This document shows, piece by piece, positions 9,919 through 17,835 of a stretch of 51,040 nucleotides of DNA (positions are counted from its first letter, which is position 1; the number at the start of each line of letters is the position of its first letter). The notes under the pieces are model-generated. The model was not told the origin of the DNA and searched no databases. It saw nothing but the letters and a program-made list of their open reading frames with translations. The translations under genes and the position numbers were made by a program. Source of the stretch: UBA5266 sp964610025 (GTDB lineage Bacteria; Bacteroidota; Bacteroidia; Bacteroidales; WCHB1-69); NCBI GenBank assembly GCA_964610025.1, contig CAZSTX010000008.1:1-51040 (forward strand), read 5' to 3'.

Positions 9919-10623
9919 ATGAAAAAACACATTCCTAATATTATTACCTTATTAAATTTATCGGCAGGTGTTATCGCTATTATTATTGCGTTTCAAGAAA
10001 ATAAATTACAAATAGCAGTAATAATGCTATTATTAGCCGCTTTTTTCGATTTTTTCGATGGTTTAGCAGCACGGTTGCTTCATGTAAAATCGACTATAGG
10101 GAAAGAATTAGATTCGCTTGCCGACATTACTTCTTTTGGAGTAGCACCTGCTATTATTATTTATCAACTCTATCAACAAAACACTCAATTTCAAATAAAT
10201 GAATTAGGAATAAACTTTGCATTTGTATTATTTCCTTTATTTTATGTTTGTTTTTCAGCTTATCGTTTAGCAAAATTTAATACCGACACGCAACAAGACG
10301 AGAATTTTAGAGGGTTGCCTACACCAGCAGCTGCATTTGTACTAATATCGTTTACTTTTTTTCCTTTTCATTCTTATTCGGTCATCATTATTAGTGTTAC
10401 AATAACAGCTCTTTGCTATCTTATGCTTTCTAATCTTCCTTTATTTTCATTAAAATTTAAAAATTTGAAACCAAAAGATAATATTTTTCGTTATATTCTT
10501 ATATGTATAAGTATACTATTATTAGGATGTTTCTATTTCAAAGCTATTCCATTTATTGTATTAGTATACATAACGCTATCTATTATAAAATTTTCTTTAT
10601 TAAAAAGTAAGAAAAGCACATGA
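9919..10623 (+). CDS. pssA: CDP-diacylglycerol-serine O-phosphatidyltransferase
   Basis: This inner-membrane enzyme joins serine to CDP-diacylglycerol to make phosphatidylserine, the precursor of phosphatidylethanolamine. The CDP-alcohol phosphatidyltransferase signature D-G-x2-A-R-x8-G-x3-D-x3-D is exact (Asp47, Gly48, Ala51, Arg52, Gly61, Asp65, Asp69). Several hydrophobic helices fill the 234 residues. The absence of other family members and the N-terminal MKKHIPNIITLLNL favour the serine enzyme over PgsA. The stop codon overlaps the ATG of the next gene (ATGA), which indicates translational coupling. No psd gene is adjacent. Confidence 0.9.
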   Translation: MKKHIPNIITLLNLSAGVIAIIIAFQENKLQIAVIMLLLAAFFDFFDGLAARLLHVKSTIGKELDSLADITSFGVAPAIIIYQLYQQNTQFQINELGINFAFVLFPLFYVCFSAYRLAKFNTDTQQDENFRGLPTPAAAFVLISFTFFPFHSYSVIIISVTITALCYLMLSNLPLFSLKFKNLKPKDNIFRYILICISILLLGCFYFKAIPFIVLVYITLSIIKFSLLKSKKST

Positions 10624-11381
10624 GAAAATATATCTATTATTTAATTTTTATTTCAATCTTTTTATCATCTTGCAAGGTTTTTTTACCATCGCGCATGTTA
10701 AAAGTAACTTCGAAAGAGCAATTATCCACTTTTCCACAAGAAAAAGAACCACAAGAGTATAGGGTTGCTCCTAATGATATTATCCGCATCAATGTTTATT
10801 ATCAAAATGGAGAAGATTTTTTAGATATGTTTTCGATGGCTGACATGCGAACCATGCACTCTTCTGTCAATCCTAATGTAGGCATTGAGTTTTTAGTTGA
10901 ATACGATGGGATGATTAAACTTCCGTATCTTGGTTATGTAAAAATAGATAGTATGACTCTGCGTGAGGCAACACTTTTTTTAGAAGAGTCCTATTCTCAA
11001 TACCTCAACAATCCAATGGTTAAACTCCAAGTAATGAATAAAAGAGTTACTGTTTTTCCGGGAGGTAGTGGTGGATCAGCAAAGGTAATTAATTTAGTGA
11101 ATAACAATACCACATTAATAGAAGCATTAGCATTAGCAGGAGGGATTAATGATGGAAAAGCATATAAAATTAAGCTGATAAGAGGAGATTTGAAAAATCC
11201 TACCATTTATCAAATTGATTTATCATCAATCGAAGGGCTTAAAAAAGCAGATTTAGTGCTACAAGCCAACGATATAATTTATGTAGAACCAGCAAAACTC
11301 CTCACTCAATTTATGAAAGAATTCAATCCTTATCTTTCTTTAGCTAACACTATTTTACTAGTTTTACAGTTATTTAGATAA
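10620..11381 (+). CDS. polysaccharide export outer membrane lipoprotein (Wza/BexD type)
   Basis: The protein should form the outer-membrane exit pore for capsule or exopolysaccharide. A lipoprotein signal ends in LSSC (Cys18). A Poly_export domain follows (about residues 45-140, from YRVAPNDIIRINVYY to PYLGYVKIDS), then a SLBB-type domain (about 145-225, with LIEALALAGGINDGKAYKIKLIRGD). A hydrophobic segment at the extreme C terminus (LANTILLVLQLF) suits the amphipathic or transmembrane helix that Wza uses to cross the outer membrane. Its partner kinase starts 9 bases downstream. At 253 residues it is a short, Bacteroidota-like version. Confidence 0.92.
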   Translation: MRKYIYYLIFISIFLSSCKVFLPSRMLKVTSKEQLSTFPQEKEPQEYRVAPNDIIRINVYYQNGEDFLDMFSMADMRTMHSSVNPNVGIEFLVEYDGMIKLPYLGYVKIDSMTLREATLFLEESYSQYLNNPMVKLQVMNKRVTVFPGGSGGSAKVINLVNNNTTLIEALALAGGINDGKAYKIKLIRGDLKNPTIYQIDLSSIEGLKKADLVLQANDIIYVEPAKLLTQFMKEFNPYLSLANTILLVLQLFR

Positions 11382-11390
11382 TAAATATTC

Positions 11391-13910
11391 ATGAAAAAAC
11401 AAATCTCAAATATAAATAATGAAGAAATAAATTTTAAAATAATTTTTATTATTTTAAAAAGATATTGGTATGTGCTGCCAGCTTTACTACTTATAGCACT
11501 TACGATTTCTTTCCTTTATTTACGTTTTACACCCAATGTTTATCAAGCTAAAGCAGTTATTCAAGAAGATAAAAACAATAATGAAGATATTTTAAAAAGA
11601 ACATTTAGCGGTGTCATTACAAGAAATATAACAGGAGAAAATAGCATTTTAAAAAGTGTCAATTTTATTACTTCTCCTATATTTTTGAATAAAGTATTAG
11701 ACGATCTTCCATTAGATGTTGATTATCACCGAAGAAAAATAATCAGAGAAGTAGAAATATTTCCCAATCCACCTTTTACAATAAAAATCAATTCATTACA
11801 CCCACAATTATACAATACTCCTATTGATGTTAGTTTTTTAAAAGAACAAAAAGGAGAAATCAGCTATGAATTAAACGACCAAATTTTTAGATTCTCTTTT
11901 AATTTTAATCCTAACACTATTTATACCACTCCCGATATTCAATTTCAAATAGCATTAAACGAATCTTATGAAAGTCTCATATCACAATCTTACTATATAA
12001 TTGTTCCAGATACTATTTCAAAAAACAAAAAATATATCCGTAATTTGAGCGTAGTTTCAGACCCTGAAGAGTCGGGAAGTTTCACTATTACACTCAAACA
12101 CACTTGTCCTAACAAAGCAAGTATTATTGTGAATACCATTACAAAAGAGTTTCAAAATTTTTATTTAGAAAAAGAACAAGAAAGTTATACTAATATTTTA
12201 ACATATATCGACGAGCAATTAATCTATTGGGAAGAAGAAGTGCAACAAGCCGAAAAACAATTAGATGATTATAAAAAAGAAAATAATATTGACCAAATAG
12301 AGCTTTATCTTTTAAATATCGAAAAAATACAACCCGAATTAGAAAAAGCAGAAGAAGATTTAATTACTATTGAACAAAATGAACGTGTGTTAAATAATAT
12401 TTTAACTACACTAAATAAAAATTTAGAAGAGAAAAAAGAAATTGATATTTATTTTTTGTTAGCACAAATAATAGGCACCGATTTTCAAAAATCACTTAAT
12501 ACTACCCTCGAAATTTTACAAAATTTATTAATAGAAAAAGAAACACTCTTATATAATTATACTCTTAACAGTGGCAAAATCAAGCAAATAGATTCACGTA
12601 TTGAAACACAAAAAAAATTAATCCAAGAAGCAGTAAAAGTTACTTTAGATAATTTACTAAAAGACAAAACAAAGCTAATCGAAAACATCAATTTGTATCA
12701 AGGGTCGTTGTCTATGCAGCAAGATTATTCAAAAATGATGGAACTTAAAAAACTTCAAAATTTAACAGAAGTAAGCCAAATTTCTTATAATAAATTATTA
12801 GAAGCTAAAATTTCATATTCTATTATCCGTGCAGGAGTAACCTCGCCTTATATCATTTTAGAAAATGCAAGCTCTGCTCTTTCGCCAATTTCGCCTAAAA
12901 GAAATATAACTTTTCTTATTAATATCATCATTGCTTTATTTATTGGATTTGGGTTTTTATTTTTAAAATATTTATTTTTCAACGAGATACATGATCCACA
13001 AGATATTATTAATTATACCGATATTCCTTTTTTAGGTGTTATTCCAAAGTGTACAAATAAACAATTAGAAATTTCTCAAATGATAGTAGATAAACACCCA
13101 AAATCTACTATTGCCGAAGCTATGCGTAAACTACGTACTAATTTGCAATTTATCAACAACGAAGAAGGTCCTAAAATCATATCTATTACCTCTACCATAC
13201 CCAGCGAAGGTAAAACTTTTGTAGCAATAAATCTTGCAGCAATAATTGCATTTTCGGGAAAAAAAGTAATTATATTAGATTTAGATATGAGAAAACCGAA
13301 AATTCACAAAGCTTTTAACAGCTCCGATAGCTCTATATCTAACACTAAAGGAATGAGTAATATTTTGGCTGAAACACATACGTGGCAAGAATGTATCAAA
13401 GAAAGTAGATTAAAAAATCTTCATTTTATCACTGCTGGCAATATTCCACCCAATCCTTCCGAATTAATTTTGTCGGAAAGAATGAAATCTTTGCTAACCG
13501 AGCTAAAAAATTCGTTTGATTATATTGTTATCGACAATCCACCTATTGGCATTTTAGCCGATGCCATGTATACTCTGCAAGCAGCTGATTATCCCATTTA
13601 TATATTACGCTCAATGTATTCGTATCGTCCATTTATTCTTTCGATGGAAAACCTAAAGAAAAATTGCAATGTCAATAATTTATCTTTTATATTAAACGAT
13701 TTCAACTTGTTGTCGGGCAAAAACAGAGGATACAATTATATATATGGAAAATATAAATACAATAGTTATTATGGAGGATACGGCTCTTACGGCTCTTACG
13801 GTTATAGCTATGAAGAAATAGGTGATGAATCTCAAAAAAAATCTTCTTTATTTCATAAATTAGAAAAAATAAGATTTTATAGAAAATTTAAGAAAATTAT
13901 TAATAAATAA
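11391..13910 (+). CDS. polysaccharide co-polymerase / BY-kinase (Wzc type)
   Basis: This inner-membrane tyrosine autokinase controls polymer length and export together with the Wza partner encoded upstream. In order: an N-terminal transmembrane helix (about residues 25-45), a Wzz chain-length domain, a long coiled coil (about 270-480), a second transmembrane helix near 505-525, and a cytoplasmic kinase. The kinase has Walker A PSEGKT (Ser605 to Thr609), Walker A' IILDLDMRKP and Walker B YIVIDNPP. The C terminus has a dense tyrosine cluster with a short repeat of GSY, the expected autophosphorylation tail. 839 residues is normal for this family. rfbC follows after 13 bases. Confidence 0.93.
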   Translation: MKKQISNINNEEINFKIIFIILKRYWYVLPALLLIALTISFLYLRFTPNVYQAKAVIQEDKNNNEDILKRTFSGVITRNITGENSILKSVNFITSPIFLNKVLDDLPLDVDYHRRKIIREVEIFPNPPFTIKINSLHPQLYNTPIDVSFLKEQKGEISYELNDQIFRFSFNFNPNTIYTTPDIQFQIALNESYESLISQSYYIIVPDTISKNKKYIRNLSVVSDPEESGSFTITLKHTCPNKASIIVNTITKEFQNFYLEKEQESYTNILTYIDEQLIYWEEEVQQAEKQLDDYKKENNIDQIELYLLNIEKIQPELEKAEEDLITIEQNERVLNNILTTLNKNLEEKKEIDIYFLLAQIIGTDFQKSLNTTLEILQNLLIEKETLLYNYTLNSGKIKQIDSRIETQKKLIQEAVKVTLDNLLKDKTKLIENINLYQGSLSMQQDYSKMMELKKLQNLTEVSQISYNKLLEAKISYSIIRAGVTSPYIILENASSALSPISPKRNITFLINIIIALFIGFGFLFLKYLFFNEIHDPQDIINYTDIPFLGVIPKCTNKQLEISQMIVDKHPKSTIAEAMRKLRTNLQFINNEEGPKIISITSTIPSEGKTFVAINLAAIIAFSGKKVIILDLDMRKPKIHKAFNSSDSSISNTKGMSNILAETHTWQECIKESRLKNLHFITAGNIPPNPSELILSERMKSLLTELKNSFDYIVIDNPPIGILADAMYTLQAADYPIYILRSMYSYRPFILSMENLKKNCNVNNLSFILNDFNLLSGKNRGYNYIYGKYKYNSYYGGYGSYGSYGYSYEEIGDESQKKSSLFHKLEKIRFYRKFKKIINK

Positions 13911-13923
13911 TTTTATCTCCATA

Positions 13924-14466
13924 ATGAAAATTATCGCAACTGCAATTCCTGATTTATTAATAATTCAACCTGCCATTTTTACTGATAATAGAGGTCTGTT
14001 TTTCGAAGCTTATAACAAAAAAGCATTAGAAAAAAAAGGAATTTACATCGATTTTATACAAGACAATCAATCAACATCTCATAAAAATGTAGTAAGAGGA
14101 CTTCATTTTCAACAACCTCCTTTTGCACAAGGCAAATTAATACGCGTTATTGCTGGAGCTGTATTAGATGTAGCAGTAGACATTCGAAAAGCATCGCCAT
14201 TTTACGGAAAACATGTAATGGTGCAGCTAAATGCAAAAGAAAACACAATGTTTTGGGTGCCAGCAGGATTTGCTCACGGATTTGTCGCCTTAGAAGAGCA
14301 GACTATTTTACACTATAAAATAAATAATTATTATAATAAAGATAGTGAAGGTACTTTATTATGGAATGATAAAGATTTAAATATCAATTGGAATATTTCT
14401 AATCCTATTGTTTCTGAAAAAGATATGATGGGAACAGCTTTTAAAGATTTTATTTCTCCATTTTAA
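13924..14466 (+). CDS. rfbC: dTDP-4-dehydrorhamnose 3,5-epimerase
   Basis: This cytoplasmic cupin enzyme epimerises C3 and C5 of dTDP-4-keto-6-deoxyglucose on the route to dTDP-L-rhamnose. The 180 residues cover the whole family. The catalytic His61 sits in VVRGLHFQQ. DNQSTSHKN precedes it, and WVPAGFAHGF (from about 111) is the conserved core strand. Tyr131 lies in the HYKIN segment expected to hold the catalytic tyrosine. It closes the ruvB-to-export operon. rfbA, rfbB and rfbD are absent here, so the rest of the pathway must be elsewhere. A sugar-specific homologue acting on another dTDP-keto sugar is possible but less likely. Confidence 0.92.
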   Translation: MKIIATAIPDLLIIQPAIFTDNRGLFFEAYNKKALEKKGIYIDFIQDNQSTSHKNVVRGLHFQQPPFAQGKLIRVIAGAVLDVAVDIRKASPFYGKHVMVQLNAKENTMFWVPAGFAHGFVALEEQTILHYKINNYYNKDSEGTLLWNDKDLNINWNISNPIVSEKDMMGTAFKDFISPF

Positions 14467-14546
14467 TTTCTTGAATGAGCTAACAATACCTACAACTCAT
14501 CTCAAAGGAAAGAAATTTGCAAAAAAAATTTACAAAAAATCAATTT

Positions 14547-15164
14547 TTATCTATGTAAATTAGTCCCTATAATACGCAGAAACTCTTGACGGGTATTATA
14601 TTGCTTTAAAAAAGCTCCTGTAAAATCGGAAGTGGTAGTAACAGAATTTTGTTTTTGCACTCCTCTCATCGACATACATAAATGTTGTGTTTCAATTACA
14701 ACTGCTACTCCTAAAGGATTTAAAGTTTCTTGAATACAATTTTTTATTTGCGTTGTCAATTGTTCTTGTACTTGCAATCGTCTTGCATACGCATCTACTA
14801 CTCTTGCTATTTTACTTAATCCTACAATATAACCATCTGGTATATAGGCAACATGTGCTTTCCCAAAAAAAGGCACCATATGATGTTCACACAAAGAATA
14901 AATTTCTATATCTTTTACTATTACCATTTCTTTATAATCTTGTTTAAACATAGCCGAACGTAAAATAGCAGGTGGGTCAGTGTAATAGCCTTGTGTAAAA
15001 AACTGCATAGCTTTAGCTACTCTTTCGGGAGTTTTAATAAGCCCTTCTCTCTCTATATCTTCTCCTAACAATTTTAAAATAGCACTATAATGTATTTTTA
15101 AATCAGCTGTAATTTTTTCATTATAAACATCTTTTCTTTTGTAGCCTTCACAAGAATCTTGCAT
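14547..15164 (-). CDS. folE: GTP cyclohydrolase I
   Basis: FolE converts GTP to 7,8-dihydroneopterin triphosphate, the entry point to folate and other pterins. All zinc ligands of the zinc-dependent type are present: Cys92 and His95 in LCEHHMVPF, and Cys163 in HLCMSMRGV. RLQVQEQLT and the IERE-GLIKTPERVAKA helix near the N terminus are also typical. At 205 residues it is the usual length. It is the last gene of a merR-hydrolase-folE group, starting 12 bases after the hydrolase, so it is probably co-transcribed. Confidence 0.96.
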   Translation of the reverse strand: MQDSCEGYKRKDVYNEKITADLKIHYSAILKLLGEDIEREGLIKTPERVAKAMQFFTQGYYTDPPAILRSAMFKQDYKEMVIVKDIEIYSLCEHHMVPFFGKAHVAYIPDGYIVGLSKIARVVDAYARRLQVQEQLTTQIKNCIQETLNPLGVAVVIETQHLCMSMRGVQKQNSVTTTSDFTGAFLKQYNTRQEFLRIIGTNLHR

Positions 15165-15175
15165 AATTATTTAAT

Positions 15176-15811
15176 TTATAAAAATGGATTATTTTTTATT
15201 TCATATTCAATAGTTGTCGTATCGCCATGCCCTGGAAACACTTTAGTATCAGGTTCTAAAGTTAATAATTTAGTTTTTATACTATTTATTAAAGTGTCGT
15301 ACGAACCTCCGGGCAAATCCGTTCTTCCGATGCTCTGATTAAATAATACGTCTCCAACTATTACAAATTTATCTTTCATATTATAAACACAAATACTTCC
15401 GTTAGCATGTCCAGGAGTATGTAATATTTTTAAATCGCTATTGCCAAGTTTAATTTCTTGATTATCCTCAACATAAGCGTCTACTTTTGGAAGATTTTGT
15501 TTGTTAAATCCCATTACCATCGAATAATTATCTGCATGTTTATAAAGTTGAATAGCATCTTTATGTAATAAAAGCTGTGCATTAAAAAATGTTTTTTTAG
15601 CAAATTCAGCACCAGCAATATGGTCAATATGAGTATGTGTAAATAAAATATATCTAATTATCAATTGATTATCAGCTATAATACTTTTTAGTTTTTCTTC
15701 TTCCAATTCGCTTGCACAAGCAGGATCGACAAGCATAGTTTCTTTGTTTTCAGCTATTAATAAGTAAGTATTAACTAAAAAATGATTAAAAGGAATTGTA
15801 ATGATTTCCAT
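15176..15811 (-). CDS. metallo-beta-lactamase-fold hydrolase, glyoxalase II-like
   Basis: The 211-residue protein has the full di-metal site of the family: THTHIDH (His59, His61, Asp63, His64), then HTPGHANGS, VGDVLF and FPGHGDTT. It lacks the C-terminal glutathione-binding domain of true glyoxalase II, so it is one of the compact cytoplasmic thioester or persulfide-type hydrolases whose substrate cannot be read from sequence. It lies 18 bases after merR and 12 before folE, implying one transcript. No signal peptide is present. Confidence 0.88.
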   Translation of the reverse strand: MEIITIPFNHFLVNTYLLIAENKETMLVDPACASELEEEKLKSIIADNQLIIRYILFTHTHIDHIAGAEFAKKTFFNAQLLLHKDAIQLYKHADNYSMVMGFNKQNLPKVDAYVEDNQEIKLGNSDLKILHTPGHANGSICVYNMKDKFVIVGDVLFNQSIGRTDLPGGSYDTLINSIKTKLLTLEPDTKVFPGHGDTTTIEYEIKNNPFL

Positions 15812-15828
15812 AACGATAAAAAATTATT

Positions 15829-16164
15829 TTATAAATCAGATTTAATATCTAACAAAAATTGTTTTATTTTATAGAGCGATTGATGAATTTCAGCATTTGC
15901 TTCTACTTTATTTTTATTATTCAGCATTTTTTCTTTTGCTCCTTGTAGCGTATATTTTTTTTCTTTAACAAGATAGAATATGGTTCTAAATGTTTTTATG
16001 TCTTCAGCAGTAAAATAACGATTCCCTTTTTTATTTTTAAATGGCTTTAAAATATCGAATTCTTTTTCCCAAAATCGAATTAATGATGCATTAACATTAA
16101 ACATACGTGCTACTTCGCCAATACTATAATAAAATTTTTCTTTATTTTCTTCTTTATATAACAT
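15829..16164 (-). CDS. MerR-family transcriptional regulator
   Basis: The 111-residue protein has the MerR winged helix-turn-helix at residues 11-80 (YYSIGEVARMFNVNASLIRFWEKEF to KKYTLQGAKE), followed by a short predicted coiled coil for dimerisation. There is no C-terminal effector domain and no cysteine metal site, so no ligand can be inferred. It heads the merR-hydrolase-folE group. About 140-175 bases upstream lies a perfect palindrome with facing -7 elements (16306-16339). MerR proteins bind such dyads, so autoregulation or control of the divergent operon is a reasonable inference. Confidence 0.88.
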   Translation of the reverse strand: MLYKEENKEKFYYSIGEVARMFNVNASLIRFWEKEFDILKPFKNKKGNRYFTAEDIKTFRTIFYLVKEKKYTLQGAKEKMLNNKNKVEANAEIHQSLYKIKQFLLDIKSDL

Positions 16165-16304
16165 TATTTTTAATATTACGTAAATTCAGATGCCTAATAA
16201 TAGACTGATTATAAAAACTAAAAAAAAAAATCTTATAAAAAATTTTTTTTAACAAAGATAAATAAATAAACCATATAAATTGTATTTTCATATATATTTT
16301 TTTT

Positions 16305-16340
16305 CTATTTTTGCATAATAAAATTATTATGCAAAAATAA
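16305..16340. promoter_or_regulatory. perfect palindrome carrying two facing -7 promoter elements
   Basis: TATTTTTGCATAATAA at 16306-16321 is followed by two bases and then by its exact reverse complement up to 16339. Each arm begins with TATTTTTG, a match to TAnnTTTG: 16306-16313 points right toward the gene at 16362, and 16332-16339 points left toward merR at 16164. A TTG at 16280-16282 is a possible -33 part for the rightward promoter. The two polymerase sites would overlap, so use of one should block the other. The dyad could also be a regulator site. Confidence 0.7.
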
Positions 16341-16361
16341 AACTATAAAAAATAATTAATA

Positions 16362-17084
16362 ATGTATAATTTTTACAATAGAAAAAAAATAATTTCTCAT
16401 CTTATTTTAATTGTATTTTTTATATCGTTATTGTCAACAGCAATATCGCAAGGGAATAAATCGGGACTTGTAAAAATTTATTTATCCTATGCAAAAGATT
16501 ATTCAGCATATTTTCATAATATAAATCTTTCCGCTGCTTTTGATATTCAAACCATGCCATTTTTTGGGTTAGGTTATACGATTATGAAACTTGCAGATAG
16601 AGACAATCGTTTTATACAAGGAAGTATATCATATAATATTGGTTATCATTTAAAACAATCGACTATTTCGCATAATATTACTGCCTCTATACATAGTAAT
16701 TATATTACTAAAGTTGACTTAAATCCCTTTGTTTATGGGTTAACTTTGCATTTTATGGCAATTTCAGAAGCAGACGAAGTGTACGATAATTTAACAACAA
16801 ATGAATATCCTGGGGCACTTATGTCTAATTTCTATATTCGTCCAGAAATAGGACTTTCTTTGCCTTTAAAATACGATAAAAAAATAACTTCTTGTTTGAT
16901 TACTTATGGATATAATATCCAAACTTTTTGGAATAGAAATGAGATAAAAAAATACAAAGAAGATATAAAAAATAATGAAAATATAGATAATTCTTTTATG
17001 CCATATACTTCTAAATCACATCATATGGTTACATTGAAAATAAATTTTCGTATTATCCCAAAAAAGTCACGAACATATTTTTAA
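16362..17084 (+). CDS. exported protein of unknown function, first of a tandem paralogous pair
   Basis: The protein has 240 residues. A signal peptide spans about 1-30 (hydrophobic core, then AISQG). The rest shows alternating hydrophobic and polar residues and many aromatic residues at strand ends, as in small outer-membrane beta-barrels. That topology is inferred. It shares clear blocks with the next gene: RF[IM]Q, DLNPF[VI]YG[LI], LMSN or FMSN-[FI]Y[IL]RPEIG, and ITYGYN. I do not recognise a named family. It is first in the run 16362-20178 with 15-19-0 base spacing, reading away from the palindromic promoter region. Confidence 0.85.
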   Translation: MYNFYNRKKIISHLILIVFFISLLSTAISQGNKSGLVKIYLSYAKDYSAYFHNINLSAAFDIQTMPFFGLGYTIMKLADRDNRFIQGSISYNIGYHLKQSTISHNITASIHSNYITKVDLNPFVYGLTLHFMAISEADEVYDNLTTNEYPGALMSNFYIRPEIGLSLPLKYDKKITSCLITYGYNIQTFWNRNEIKKYKEDIKNNENIDNSFMPYTSKSHHMVTLKINFRIIPKKSRTYF

Positions 17085-17099
17085 GAAATTTTTTTAATA

Positions 17100-17816
17100 A
17101 TGAATTTATATAAAAACAAATTTTTAATTTTAATTCTGCTAATTGCTTTTTGTAATATAGCAAATGCGCAAGTCAATCGTAAAGGACTTAAAAATAATTA
17201 TTCAAAAACAGGAAAGAGTTTTGCCCTTATTCGTCATGGAATCACTGGGCAATTAGCCTACGATGCTTACAAAACACCTTTTATTGGAGTAGGATATGTA
17301 TCAACTCAATATTTTGGAATTGGCAATCGATTTATGCAACAATCTGTAACTTACCATTTAGGAATGCAATTAGATAAATTTGGCAAGCCACACGAGTCTG
17401 CCTTTATCCATAATCTTATTGGCACATTCCATTGTAGCTATATAGGAACTGCCGATTTAAATCCTTTTATTTATGGAATTGCTATTCATTTTACAACAGC
17501 AAAAGATAAAAATGTATACATGGACCCTAGCGATTATAATACCAAAAAAGGAGAGTTTATGTCTAATATTTACTTGCGACCTGAAATAGGATTTGCATTC
17601 CCCGTAAAATATGCTGAAAGAACAGAAGAAAAAGTTCCTTTTACTTTTATGATTACCTATGGTTATAACGTAAAACTTTTTATGTATCGTAATGAATTAA
17701 AAGAGATAGAACAAGGTATAGAATCTGAACTAACACTCCCTTGGACCTCTCAATATCACCATATGATAACAATGAGGTTCAATTTTAATTTTGCACATTA
17801 CAGAGAATTTCAATAA
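17100..17816 (+). CDS. exported protein of unknown function, second of a tandem paralogous pair
   Basis: This 238-residue protein has a signal peptide ending near NIANAQV (about residue 24). It is the paralogue of the gene 15 bases upstream: RFMQQSVTYHLG, DLNPFIYGIAIHF, MSNIYLRPEIGF and MITYGYNVK align with it in the same order. The final strand-like segment ends in MRFNFNF, close to the aromatic C-terminal ending of outer-membrane barrels. A few inserted residues distinguish the two copies. It is followed after 19 bases by sppA. Function is unknown; an outer-membrane location is my inference. Confidence 0.85.
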   Translation: MNLYKNKFLILILLIAFCNIANAQVNRKGLKNNYSKTGKSFALIRHGITGQLAYDAYKTPFIGVGYVSTQYFGIGNRFMQQSVTYHLGMQLDKFGKPHESAFIHNLIGTFHCSYIGTADLNPFIYGIAIHFTTAKDKNVYMDPSDYNTKKGEFMSNIYLRPEIGFAFPVKYAERTEEKVPFTFMITYGYNVKLFMYRNELKEIEQGIESELTLPWTSQYHHMITMRFNFNFAHYREFQ

Positions 17817-17835
17817 AATATAAAATTATCTTACA

